Source: Fodinicola acaciae
GTDB lineage: Bacteria > Actinomycetota > Actinomycetes > Mycobacteriales > HKI-0501
Length of the DNA: 64,000 nucleotides
Reading direction: 5' to 3'
Assembly: GCF_010993745.1 (NCBI RefSeq)
Contig: NZ_WOTN01000002.1
Coordinates: 310,001 to 374,000 of the forward strand
The first letter of the stretch is position 1. Every line of letters begins with the position of its first letter. A program made the translations under genes and the position numbers. Of the stretch, positions 1 through 8,172 are shown piece by piece. Under the pieces are notes generated by a model. The model made no database searches. It was not told the DNA's origin and saw only the letters and a list, made by a program, of their open reading frames with translations.

Positions 1-93
1 CGCGACCAGCAACAACGGCTCTGTGGAAGTCTTTAGCTAGGTGACATTTCGCTTACTGGTTTCCTATTGGCAACTCAGTGCATTCCTACGGCG

Positions 94-112
94 TTCTCAG
101 GCAGTTCTGAGG
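94..112 (+). promoter_or_regulatory. Putative response-regulator operator upstream of htrA
   Basis: The site reads TTCTCAGGCAGTTCTGAGG: two TTCTNAG half-sites repeated directly with an 11-base period, also readable as CTCAG-N6-CTGAG. The 11-base period is typical of OmpR/PhoB-class response regulators. A near-identical site lies in front of the two-component genes at 7349-7367. It sits 22 bases before the htrA start. The binding protein is inferred. Confidence 0.5.
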
Positions 113-134
113 TAGCCGCAGGACGGTTGACGTT

Positions 135-1472
135 ATGAGCGAGCACACCGATCCCCAGCAGCCGTGGCAGCCGGCGGGCGAGCCGGAAGCCGGTGGTGAC
201 GCGCCGACGCGCCCCGACGAGTCCGCGGCCGTGGACGACACGTACGCCTTCGCGACACCGGCCTATGCGCCGGCCGTTGGCGCCGCCTCCATCGGCGGCC
301 CTCCACCCGTACCCCCGGCCGGCGCCTTCGGTCCGACGCCGCCGCCTCCGGACGGCAGCCGCCGCCACCGGTTTCCGCTGATCGCGGTCGCCGTCGTGGC
401 CGCGCTGGTCACCGGGGGCGTGGCCGGCGCCGGTGGAGCCGCCGCGGTGTTGTACGCGACGGGGTCCACCGGCTCGCCGGTGGTGTCGGCCGCGGCGCCG
501 GTCAGCGGCTCGACCACTCCGCAGCAGCTGATCTCCAAGATCGCCGCCGCGGTCAGCCCCAGCGTGGTCTCGATCAAGGTCACCACCAGCCAGGGCGGCG
601 ACGAGGGCTCGGGCATGGTCGTGACGGCCGACGGCAACATCGTCACCAACAACCACGTGGTCGCCGACGCGGCCAACGGCGGCGGCACGATCACCGTCAC
701 GTTCGCCAACGGCAAGTCCGCGAAGGCCACGATCGTCGGCCGCGACCCGACAACCGACATCGCCGTGATCAAGGTCAGCGGCGTCTCCGGGCTGCAGCCG
801 GTCACCTTCGTCAGCAGCTCGTCGCTGCACGTCGGCGACACGGTGGTCGCGATCGGCAACCCGCTCGGCCTGGAGGGCTCGGTCACCTCCGGCATCGTCA
901 GCGCGCTGCACCGCAGCGTCACGCTCGGCAGCGCCCAGCAAGGTGGCGGCGGCCGCTACCAGCAGCAACAGCCGAGCGAGACGGCCTCGGTAGCCAACGC
1001 CATCCAGACCGACGCGGCGATCAACCCCGGCAACTCCGGCGGCCCGCTGGTCGACGCCAACGGCCGCGTCGTCGGCATCACCACGGCCATCGCGTCGGTC
1101 GGCGGCAACAGCGGGTCGCAGGGCGGCAACATCGGCGTCGGCTTCGCCATCCCGGCCGAGACCGTACAGTCGGTGGCCAACCAGCTGATGGCCGGCAAGC
1201 AGCCGTCGCACGCCAACCTCGGCGTCTCGGTCACGGACACGTCGAGTGGCGGCGCCCAGGTGACCCAGATAACGTCGGGGAGCCCGGCGGCCAACGCCGG
1301 GCTGAAGGCCGGGGATGTGATCACCAAGGTGGGAGACACGGCGATCAGCGGCGCCGACGACCTCGGCGCGGCCGTGCGCTCGCACAACCCCGGTGACAAG
1401 GTCACGCTCACCGTCGTACGCGGCGGCCAGACCATCTCGGTCCCGGTCACCCTCGGCAGCGCGACCGGCTGA
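135..1472 (+). CDS. HtrA/DegP-type membrane-anchored serine protease with PDZ domain
   Basis: 445 residues. A proline- and acid-rich cytoplasmic N-terminus (about 1-78) precedes one membrane segment (about 81-106), so the catalytic part faces outward. The trypsin-like domain carries His174 (NNHVV), Asp208 (TTDIAVIKV) and Ser301 (GNSGGPLV), so the triad is complete. A PDZ domain follows (about 361-440). Family members degrade or refold damaged envelope proteins. Residues 268-281 form a Gly/Gln-rich loop inside the protease domain. The start ATG follows a weak AGGACGG. The putative operator upstream links it to the two-component system at 7.4-9.4 kb, as MprAB and pepD are linked in mycobacteria. 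Confidence 0.93.
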   Translation: MSEHTDPQQPWQPAGEPEAGGDAPTRPDESAAVDDTYAFATPAYAPAVGAASIGGPPPVPPAGAFGPTPPPPDGSRRHRFPLIAVAVVAALVTGGVAGAGGAAAVLYATGSTGSPVVSAAAPVSGSTTPQQLISKIAAAVSPSVVSIKVTTSQGGDEGSGMVVTADGNIVTNNHVVADAANGGGTITVTFANGKSAKATIVGRDPTTDIAVIKVSGVSGLQPVTFVSSSSLHVGDTVVAIGNPLGLEGSVTSGIVSALHRSVTLGSAQQGGGGRYQQQQPSETASVANAIQTDAAINPGNSGGPLVDANGRVVGITTAIASVGGNSGSQGGNIGVGFAIPAETVQSVANQLMAGKQPSHANLGVSVTDTSSGGAQVTQITSGSPAANAGLKAGDVITKVGDTAISGADDLGAAVRSHNPGDKVTLTVVRGGQTISVPVTLGSATG

Positions 1473-1495
1473 GCGCACCAAAGCACGCACAGAAT

Positions 1496-1527
1496 CGCCG
1501 CCGCCGACAAAGAGGTCGGTGGCGGCG
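1496..1527 (+). terminator. Hairpin terminator after htrA
   Basis: A 13-base stem (1496-1508 with 1515-1527, one G-T pair) encloses the six-base loop AAAGAG, 24 bases after the htrA stop. There is no T-run, as is common in actinobacteria. Confidence 0.6.
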
Positions 1528-1533
1528 ACGTGC

Positions 1534-1691
1534 GCATCAGAAGACGCAATCGGATTCCGATTGCGTCTTCTGATGCCGCCTGACCTGCTGCGACTCCCCG
1601 CCAGGTGACAATCGGACCGCCGGTTCGGCGTCCGAATGCGACCTTCCTGACCGCCTGGATCGCTTCAGTAGGTCAACAAAGTCGCATTCGG
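1534..1691 (+). repeat. Intergenic repeat family A, copy 1
   Basis: Two structures in tandem. First is a near-perfect palindrome (1534-1576) with 21-base arms around one base and the core CAATCGGATTCCGATTG. Second is a long hairpin whose left arm (1632-1652, CCGAATGCGACC...) pairs with the right arm (1671-1691, GGTCAACAAAGTCGCATTCGG without its last base) at about 18 of 21 positions. Between them lie TGACCTG and a short CAATCGG echo. The same arrangement recurs at 46720-46873, and inverted at 60176-60323. It fills the gap between htrA and the convergent MFS gene. Confidence 0.7.
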
Positions 1692-1702
1692 TCAATGCCC
1701 GG

Positions 1703-3283
1703 TCAGTCCGTGGCGGGGACCGGGTCGACGGCTTCGACCAGGGGTCGCGCGGCGGTCTCGATGCCGGTGCGCCAGATGGCGAATGCCGCCAGCGCGACCG
1801 GCACCAGGCCGGCCAGCGCCAGCGTCGTCAGGCTCGGCGAGGCCGCGACGATGAGCGGACCGGCCAGGCCACCGGCCTTGCTGGCGGCGGCGACCAAGCC
1901 GCTGCCGGTGCCGCGCAGCGCGGTCGGATAGATTTCCGCCGCATACGGCGAAAGCATCGCGATCATGCCACCGGCGCCGATCAGCAGGACGGTCAGCATG
2001 GCGGTCAGCGGGCCGGCGGTCGGCCACTGTTCTGGCCGCAACACGACGAAAAGCGCGAGCACGACGACAGTCGCCATCGCGTAGACGATGATCGACCACC
2101 GGCTGCTCCACCGCGCGTAGAGGAAAGCCGCGAGTCCGGTCGCCGGCACGGTGAGCAGTGACGCGGTGAAGATCATCGACGGCGCCGACGCGGCCATGCC
2201 GGATCCAGCGAGGAAAGTCGGCAGGAACGTCACGAATCCCCAGTTGACCAAGCCCCAGCCGAGGCCATAGAGCAGGACGGCGACGGTACGCCACCGATAT
2301 CGCGGCACGAGCAGCCCGCCGATTTTCCCGGCGAAACTGCGCCGCACCAGCGGAGTGACCGGAGCCGGCGCCGTTTTCATGCCTGGGACACCGGAAACCA
2401 GCTGGATGCCGTACGTGCGCATCACCCGCTCGGCCTCCGCGTTGCGCCCGATCGACAGGAGGAACCGCGGCGACTCGGGGATCCAGACGCACAGCACCAG
2501 CAGCAAAAGTCCGGTCGGGAAGTTGAGGACCCAGAGGAATCGCCAGCTGAGCAACGGAACCAGCGCGGCGGCCGCGCCACTGGCGACCAGATAGCCAAGT
2601 GTGGCACCGAGACCGCTCTGCAGCACCAGCAGCCAACCGCGATAACGCGACGGGACTGACTCGGACATCAGCGCGTAGACGGTGGGCAGCATGCCGCCGG
2701 CCGAGGCGCCCATGATGAAGCACATCACCAGATTCCACTCGAAGGCCGGCATGAAACCGCAGATCGAGGTGCCGACATAGAGCAGCGAGGAAAACACGAT
2801 CGTCGAGCGTCGGCCGATCACATCCGCGACATATCCCCAAATCAGCGAGCCGACGACCGTGCCGAACAACGCGGTCAACGGAAAGGTCGCGACGATCGCG
2901 GTGCTCAGGCCGTATTCCTCGCGCATGCCGGGCAGCACGAAACCGAGTGAGGCCGGCTTCATGGTGTCGACCACCAGGCCGACGGTCAGCAGCACCGCCA
3001 GGACGACGTGCGCACGCGAGAGCTTCGCGCCGTCGATCGCGGCGAAGCGGTCGGCAGCACTCACCGCGCCCTCGATTTTTTGCGCCCGGCCGTACGAGAT
3101 CAGGCTCCAGCCGGCCACCGCGAGGCCGCCGATGATGAGCGACATGCCGATGCTCATCGGTGTCCCCATCGCCATGCCGGCCATCATGAAATGGTCGGGC
3201 GCGGCCATCACGTAGTCCGGCACGTGCAGGCCGACGCCGGCGATGATCGCGGCGGCACCGAGCCAGACCCCGTAGTTCTTCAC
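1703..3283 (-). CDS. MFS transporter with extra N-terminal membrane segments
   Basis: 526 residues and the last gene of a four-gene operon. Its GTG start shares four bases (GTGA) with the stop of the P450 gene. Two hydrophobic segments (about 6-25 and 43-64) and a short cytoplasmic stretch precede the MFS core, which begins near residue 90. The core shows the A-loop GYVADVIGRRS and a PESPRFL motif as in sugar/metabolite porters. It probably exports or imports the substrate or product of the three oxidative enzymes encoded upstream. The substrate is unknown. Confidence 0.85.
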   Translation of the reverse strand: MKNYGVWLGAAAIIAGVGLHVPDYVMAAPDHFMMAGMAMGTPMSIGMSLIIGGLAVAGWSLISYGRAQKIEGAVSAADRFAAIDGAKLSRAHVVLAVLLTVGLVVDTMKPASLGFVLPGMREEYGLSTAIVATFPLTALFGTVVGSLIWGYVADVIGRRSTIVFSSLLYVGTSICGFMPAFEWNLVMCFIMGASAGGMLPTVYALMSESVPSRYRGWLLVLQSGLGATLGYLVASGAAAALVPLLSWRFLWVLNFPTGLLLLVLCVWIPESPRFLLSIGRNAEAERVMRTYGIQLVSGVPGMKTAPAPVTPLVRRSFAGKIGGLLVPRYRWRTVAVLLYGLGWGLVNWGFVTFLPTFLAGSGMAASAPSMIFTASLLTVPATGLAAFLYARWSSRWSIIVYAMATVVVLALFVVLRPEQWPTAGPLTAMLTVLLIGAGGMIAMLSPYAAEIYPTALRGTGSGLVAAASKAGGLAGPLIVAASPSLTTLALAGLVPVALAAFAIWRTGIETAARPLVEAVDPVPATD

Positions 3284-4656
3284 TCGTGTCCTCCGACGGA
3301 TTGAGCCGTCTCGTGGTCGGCGAAATACCGTCCGGTGAGGCGCTGGCGCCGCGCGTCCCACACCATGTACGTGCCGAGGAAGAGCTGGCTGACGCTGCGC
3401 GTGACGTCCTCCGCGCGGTCGCGCAGCTGCTGAGCCGCCAGCCGCGCGACCGGCTTTGCCCTGTCTTCCACCGGCACCAGTACGCACGGGCCGCGGTTGG
3501 GGATCGACCGGACGTGCGTCGCCGACGAGTGGAACCGCACGGCCGCCAGCATTTCGCGTACGACCACCCGCATCGTCAGCGGCGCGATGCCTTTCGCCGG
3601 ACAGGGCCGGTTCTGCGTGACGCCAAACGGGATGTGGTTGGCCGTACGCGCGGACAGGTGATTCCACCGGTCCGGATCGAACGTGTGCGGGTTTTCGAAG
3701 CCGCTGGCGTGAAAATCGGCGTAGCTGAAACACAGCACCGTGCCGGCCGGCAGCGTCAGCTCCGGCGTCACAGCGATGTCGTCGGTGGTGATCCGGTGTG
3801 CGATGCCAAACAGCGGATAGCTGCGAAACGTCTCGTCCATGACGTGGTCGAGATAGCGGTCGTCGTCCGGATTGTCGCGGAGCCGCTCCTGGATCTCCGG
3901 ATTTCGTGCCAGCACCAGGAAAAGATGCGTCATCGCCTCGGACATCTGCACGATCGCGGTGTTGAAGAACGTGCCCTGCAGAAACCAGGCCTGTTCCTCC
4001 GGCGTCAGCGCGGCCGGCAGCGGATGCGGAATGTCGTCGTTGTCGATGGCCTCGCGCAGAAACCGCGTCAGGCGGTCGCGTACGTCCATGTGCCGCAGTC
4101 CGGTGCATTTCAACGCGGTGATGACATCGTTGGCGTTGTCGACGATCAACTTTCGCGTGTGTGCGGTCGCCGGCTTCTCGAAGACCAGTTGGTGGTAGAA
4201 ATCGGCCCAGATCGGCATCATCAGCTCGCGCAGCCGGACCGTACGAGCTCCGGTGACGGCCAGTTCGCCGAGATAGTCGCGTACGACCCTGGCCAGGACG
4301 CGCTCCACCTCGCCTTTCGGCCGCGCCAGGATTTTCCTTGTCGTACGCGCGACATCGTCGTATCGCGCGCCGGGCTCGAGGTGTTCCTGGTGCACCTGCG
4401 GACCAGGTGCCAGCCAATACCAGAACAGGTCGGACAGCGCGGCGCCGCGGCTGCGGCCGTTGGCGGCCGGATGCGCGTACAGCTGGCGGAAATGCTCGAT
4501 CCCGATCTCCGGACCCGGCACGAGCACGCCGTCGGGTCCGTTGATCCGCGCGAAAATCCGTACGCGCAGGCTGATCACGATCTTCGGCAGCCACCACGGC
4601 AGGCTCACTACCAGGAGCAGCACCGCGATGGCGACGAGCAACGCCGGCATCATCAC
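3280..4656 (-). CDS. Cytochrome P450, membrane-anchored and atypical
   Basis: 458 residues. A hydrophobic N-terminal segment (about 4-22) followed by WWLPK suggests a membrane anchor, which is unusual for bacterial P450s. P450 signatures are the ExxR pair Glu275/Arg278 (DETFRSY), the FDPDRW stretch (326-331) and Cys352 in PFGVTQNRPCPAKG. That loop is one residue longer than the usual FxxGxRxCxG. The I-helix region (about 226-246, QGTFFNTAIVQMSE) lacks the usual acid-Thr pair used for oxygen activation. About 60 residues follow the usual P450 end. The GTG start overlaps the oxidase stop by one base; ATG at 4653 or 4650 is equally possible. Confidence 0.85.
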   Translation of the reverse strand: MMMPALLVAIAVLLLVVSLPWWLPKIVISLRVRIFARINGPDGVLVPGPEIGIEHFRQLYAHPAANGRSRGAALSDLFWYWLAPGPQVHQEHLEPGARYDDVARTTRKILARPKGEVERVLARVVRDYLGELAVTGARTVRLRELMMPIWADFYHQLVFEKPATAHTRKLIVDNANDVITALKCTGLRHMDVRDRLTRFLREAIDNDDIPHPLPAALTPEEQAWFLQGTFFNTAIVQMSEAMTHLFLVLARNPEIQERLRDNPDDDRYLDHVMDETFRSYPLFGIAHRITTDDIAVTPELTLPAGTVLCFSYADFHASGFENPHTFDPDRWNHLSARTANHIPFGVTQNRPCPAKGIAPLTMRVVVREMLAAVRFHSSATHVRSIPNRGPCVLVPVEDRAKPVARLAAQQLRDRAEDVTRSVSQLFLGTYMVWDARRQRLTGRYFADHETAQSVGGHE

Positions 4657-5726
4657 TATTCTCCGGACGGCAGGCGCAGGAGGTCGGCGCCGAGGTCGGT
4701 CAGTGCGTCATAGCCACACAAAACCATCGCGTGCTCCAGCTCAGCACACAGGATGTCCAGCACCTCGGCGACGCCTTTTTCGCCGTCCACGGTCAGTCCC
4801 CAGATCACCGGCCGGCCGATCGCCACCGCGGATGCGCCGAGCGCGAGCGCCTTCAACGCGTCGGTGCCGCGCCGGATGCCGCCGTCCAGCAACACCGGAA
4901 TGCGGCCGTCGACGGCACGTACGACCGCGGGCAGCGCCTGGATGGTGGCCGGTGCCGTGTCCAGCTGCCGGCCGCCGTGGTTGGATACGACGACCGCGGC
5001 CGCGCCGGCCTCGACCGCCAGCCGGCCGTCGTCCGGATGCAAGACGCCCTTGAGCACGACCGGAAGATCGGTGATCGACCTCAGCCATTCCAGGTGCCGC
5101 CAGGAAAACTCCGGCGACATCCGGATCGGCCGTACCACCCCGTCGGCGTCGCGCAGGTTTTCGCAGGCCAGACCGTCGGGAAGTTGATGGAAGTCGTTGC
5201 GGTCGTCGCGTTCGTGCCGGCCGAACACCGCGGAGTCGACGGTCAACACCAGCGCGTTGCAGCCGGCCGCCTCGGCGCGTCGTACGACCGACTCGGTGAA
5301 GCCGAGATCCGGCTGCAGATAGAGCTGGAACCACAGCCGCGGTGTGCCGGTTTCGGCGGCACGCAAGGCGACTTCCTCGATGGCGATGGTGGACGCCATC
5401 GACGCGATCATGATCGCGCCGGCCGCGGTCGCGGCACGCGCGGTCGCGATCTCGCCGTCAGGATGGGCGATCCGGTGGAACGCGGTCGGCGCGATCATGA
5501 TCGGCGTGGCAGCCCGGCAGCCGAGCAACTCGACCGCCAGGTCCGGCTGCGCCGCGCCGCGCAGGATTCTTGGCAGCAAAGCGATCCGCCGGAAGGCCGC
5601 CTCGTTTTCGGCCAGCGTGATCTCGTCGCATGCGCCGCCGGCGAAATAGTCGTAATGCGCCGGCGCCAGCGCTTCTCTTGCTGGTGCCTCGAAATCTCGT
5701 ACGGTCAGCAGCCGGCGGCTGCTCAT
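4656..5726 (-). CDS. FMN-dependent 2-hydroxy-acid oxidase (glycolate/lactate/mandelate oxidase family)
   Basis: 356 residues, full length for the family. It oxidises a 2-hydroxy acid to the 2-oxo acid, using FMN in a TIM barrel. Visible are YDYFAGGA near the N-terminus, WFQLY (132-136), LTVDS (161-165), Lys226, the active-site stretch SNHGGRQLD (His250, Arg253), and the phosphate loop LLDGGIRRGTD with IGRP. ATGA overlaps the stop of the flavoprotein gene upstream. Homologues include lactate dehydrogenase LldD, hydroxymandelate oxidase and MftD. No mycofactocin precursor or maturase is in view, so I do not assign it to that system. Confidence 0.9.
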   Translation of the reverse strand: MSSRRLLTVRDFEAPAREALAPAHYDYFAGGACDEITLAENEAAFRRIALLPRILRGAAQPDLAVELLGCRAATPIMIAPTAFHRIAHPDGEIATARAATAAGAIMIASMASTIAIEEVALRAAETGTPRLWFQLYLQPDLGFTESVVRRAEAAGCNALVLTVDSAVFGRHERDDRNDFHQLPDGLACENLRDADGVVRPIRMSPEFSWRHLEWLRSITDLPVVLKGVLHPDDGRLAVEAGAAAVVVSNHGGRQLDTAPATIQALPAVVRAVDGRIPVLLDGGIRRGTDALKALALGASAVAIGRPVIWGLTVDGEKGVAEVLDILCAELEHAMVLCGYDALTDLGADLLRLPSGE

Positions 5727-7297
5727 CGCCGGTCGCCGGCCGTGGCCGGCTCTCCGAGCTGTGCGTCCAGGAAGGCGGCGAGTGGTCGCCGGTGCGTGAC
5801 CTCGCGAGCCCAGTCGTTCTCCAGGTTCTCGTCCATCCGGTGCATCGCCACGAGCTCACCACCGCGCCAGTGCCGGATCACCGGATGCAGATAGCGCTGG
5901 TCGTGGCCGGCGTCGCCTTCGCGTGCCTTGCCGGCGTCGATGTCGAACGGGTCGATCTCGTCGTGACCTTCGCCGTATTCCAGCGTGACAACGAAATACT
6001 CGCGTGCGTCCTGGACCAGCGGCGAGTCCGGCACCAGGTCGACCGGCAGCTCCTCGTAATAGGACGCGGCGCCGTCGTTGCCAATGGTCAGCAGGTCACC
6101 GATGAAGGCGAACTGCTGCCACATCGCCGAGCTGCGGTTGACGCGCGCGATGATGGCGTCGGCCAGCGAGAGACCGGAGACAGGCTCGACCGTACGAGCC
6201 GGCCACGCGGTGTTTTCGTAGCGCTCGTCCAGAATCCGGCTCAGCGAGCGCGCGCCGTAGCGGAAGCCGTGGATGAACGCGCTGGTCGACTTCTTGAAGT
6301 CGCGCATCTGCGTGATGGTGCCGACGAAGTAGAGATCCGGCACGTTGACCGACTCCCAGGCCGGTGTCTGGTCCGGAAACCGGCCCGAGATGGCCAGCGC
6401 CGGCCGGCAGTCGTCGGCGAAAATCGAGGCGTCGAAACGAAAACCGGTGCAGAAAATGACCCGGTCGTAGGCGCCCTGCATGTGCACGTCACGTCGTGCG
6501 TAATGGATGTGGACGCGGAGTCCGTCGCCGTCGCGCTCGATTTTCTCGACCGCACCGTCCAGCACGGCGTTTTGCAGCTTGAGCTGGTAGGTGTCCAGGA
6601 AGTTGGCGTTGATCGCCCGCAGGTGACCGACGAAATGCGTACGCCACGCGAGCTTCTGCGAGTGCGGTCCGGCGACGTGGATGACCGCGGCCTTCTCGAT
6701 AAGGTTTTCCGCCGTCTCGTACGCCGAGTTGCCCTTGCCGACGATCAACACGCGCTGGTCGGTGAAATCGTCCGGGTCGACCGAGACGTCCTCGTACTGC
6801 TCGGCCAGCTCCACCCCCGGGATGTCCGGCGTGTTCGGCTTGCTGACACCGGTCGCCATGACCAGCCGGCGCGACCGGATGCGGTCACCGTTGGCCGTGC
6901 TGACAACGAAATCTCCGTCGCGCTCGATCCGGACGACCTCGCTGTCGTAGCGGACCCGCAGCCCGAACTCGGCGACGAAGTCGGCGAGATAGCGGACGAA
7001 ATCGTCCGGATGCGGCCAGAACTTCTCCGAGTAGTTCCTGAACAGCATCTTCTCGGTGTCGCTGAGCAGCGAGTTCCAGTCCATCCGCATGTTCAGCTCG
7101 GGGTCGGTCCAGCCGGTGTGCACCTTGTTGACGGAAATCATCTTGCGGTGGCGCGGAAAAGTCGTGAAGAACGTGCCGGGACCGGCGCCGGCTTCCAGGA
7201 CCAGGTAGTCGCGGCCGGCGCGTTCCAGGTAGTAGGCGAGCTGCAGGCCGGCCGGGCCGGCACCGATCACCAGGTAGTCCACGGACTGTTCTGACAC
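5723..7297 (-). CDS. FOXRED2-like FAD/NAD(P)H-dependent oxidoreductase
   Basis: First gene of the four-gene operon; 524 residues from the GTG at 7297. I chose that start over the more distal one at 7318 because AGGAGG lies eight bases upstream. Two dinucleotide folds are visible: the FAD loop GAGPAGLQ at the N-terminus and a second loop VGKGNSAYE mid-protein, as in flavin monooxygenases. The stretch TTFPRHRKMISVNKVHTGW resembles the animal FOXRED2 family and its bacterial relatives. The C-terminal third (from about 390) is a domain of unknown role. Expected to hydroxylate or oxidise a small molecule that the following oxidase and P450 handle next; this is inference. Confidence 0.85.
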   Translation of the reverse strand: MSEQSVDYLVIGAGPAGLQLAYYLERAGRDYLVLEAGAGPGTFFTTFPRHRKMISVNKVHTGWTDPELNMRMDWNSLLSDTEKMLFRNYSEKFWPHPDDFVRYLADFVAEFGLRVRYDSEVVRIERDGDFVVSTANGDRIRSRRLVMATGVSKPNTPDIPGVELAEQYEDVSVDPDDFTDQRVLIVGKGNSAYETAENLIEKAAVIHVAGPHSQKLAWRTHFVGHLRAINANFLDTYQLKLQNAVLDGAVEKIERDGDGLRVHIHYARRDVHMQGAYDRVIFCTGFRFDASIFADDCRPALAISGRFPDQTPAWESVNVPDLYFVGTITQMRDFKKSTSAFIHGFRYGARSLSRILDERYENTAWPARTVEPVSGLSLADAIIARVNRSSAMWQQFAFIGDLLTIGNDGAASYYEELPVDLVPDSPLVQDAREYFVVTLEYGEGHDEIDPFDIDAGKAREGDAGHDQRYLHPVIRHWRGGELVAMHRMDENLENDWAREVTHRRPLAAFLDAQLGEPATAGDRR

Positions 7298-7348
7298 TCT
7301 CGGCTCCTCCTCGCACACACGGCATCTGGCCGGGAATCTAGGGCGGAA

Positions 7349-7367
7349 TTCTCAGAACTCTCTGAGG
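7349..7367. promoter_or_regulatory. Putative response-regulator operator between the redox operon and the two-component genes
   Basis: TTCTCAGAACTCTCTGAGG: two TTCTNAG-like half-sites 11 bases apart, matching the site upstream of htrA at 94-112. It lies 49 bases before the regulator start and 52 bases before the divergent flavoprotein start, so it could serve autoregulation, the redox operon, or both. Confidence 0.5.
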
Positions 7368-7415
7368 ATGTGCGGAGTCGGTACGAAAGTGGATACGGCA
7401 TGACATAGTCGCTGC

Positions 7416-8117
7416 GTGGTCGAGATGTCCCGGCAACCGGACGCCACCGGCTGTCCTGACCAGCCAGGTCGGGTGCTGGTGGTCGACGACGATGCCGATT
7501 TGCGGGTGATGCTGGCCGAGTTGTTGGCCGGAGCGGGTTATCGGGTCGACCAGGCCGCGGACGGCCAGAGCGGCCTGCATTTGGCGCTGACGCGCGCATA
7601 CCAGGTGATGGTGCTCGACCGTGGACTGCCGGCGCTGGACGGACTCGACCTGCTCGCGAGGCTGCGCAGGCAGGGTTTCGACGTGCCCGTGCTGATCCTG
7701 ACCGCCCGCGGCTCGGTGGCCGACCGGGTCGCCGGCCTGGACGCCGGTGCCGAGGACTATCTGGTCAAGCCGTTCGACATCGACGAGTTTTTGGCTCGCG
7801 TACGCGCGTTGTGGCGCCGGCATCTGCGCGGCGCGACCGAGTTGCCGATCGGCCGTGGCCTGCTCGATGTCGCGCAGCGGGTGGTGCGTACGCGCACCGG
7901 CGACGTGGCGCTGTCCGGTCGCGAGTTCGACCTGCTGCACCTGTTGGCGCGCCATCCCAATGTCGTCTATCAGCGCGCCGATCTGCGCGAGCAGGTTTTC
8001 GCCGACACGGCGTCGGAGTCGATCGTGGACACCTACGTCTACTACCTGCGGCGAAAACTCGGCCGGAAGGTGGTGCGTACGGTCCGCGGCACCGGTTATC
8101 GCCTCGGTGAGCTTTGA
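7416..8117 (+). CDS. OmpR/PhoB-family response regulator
   Basis: 233 residues. The receiver domain (about 18-130) has the acidic pocket VVDDD, the phospho-acceptor Asp68 (VMVLDRGLPALDG) and the conserved Lys in YLVKPFD. The winged-helix DNA-binding domain follows (about 145-230; VDTYVYYLRRKL and TVRGTGYRL). GTG at 7416 is used here; ATG at 7425 is an alternative. It precedes the kinase gene. The paired 11-base sites at 94 and 7349 are its best candidate targets. Confidence 0.92.
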   Translation: MVEMSRQPDATGCPDQPGRVLVVDDDADLRVMLAELLAGAGYRVDQAADGQSGLHLALTRAYQVMVLDRGLPALDGLDLLARLRRQGFDVPVLILTARGSVADRVAGLDAGAEDYLVKPFDIDEFLARVRALWRRHLRGATELPIGRGLLDVAQRVVRTRTGDVALSGREFDLLHLLARHPNVVYQRADLREQVFADTASESIVDTYVYYLRRKLGRKVVRTVRGTGYRLGEL

Positions 8118-8172
8118 ACGCGGAATTCCGTTGCGCCGTGTTTGTTGTCGTAGGCCGATGGTGGAGGGACAG

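Noticed and set aside
1393-1931. Short plus-strand frames across repeat A copy 1
   Set aside because: They read through palindromes and opposite the MFS end, without ribosome-binding sites or codon bias.
1703-4597. A 964-codon frame joining a P450-antisense-like part to the MFS transporter
   Set aside because: Only the part from GTG 3283 has coding character. The upstream part is the P450 gene read in another frame.
4656-5726. Mycofactocin system (MftD) assignment for the hydroxy-acid oxidase
   Set aside because: No precursor peptide, radical-SAM maturase or other mft genes are present. The oxidase family is broad.
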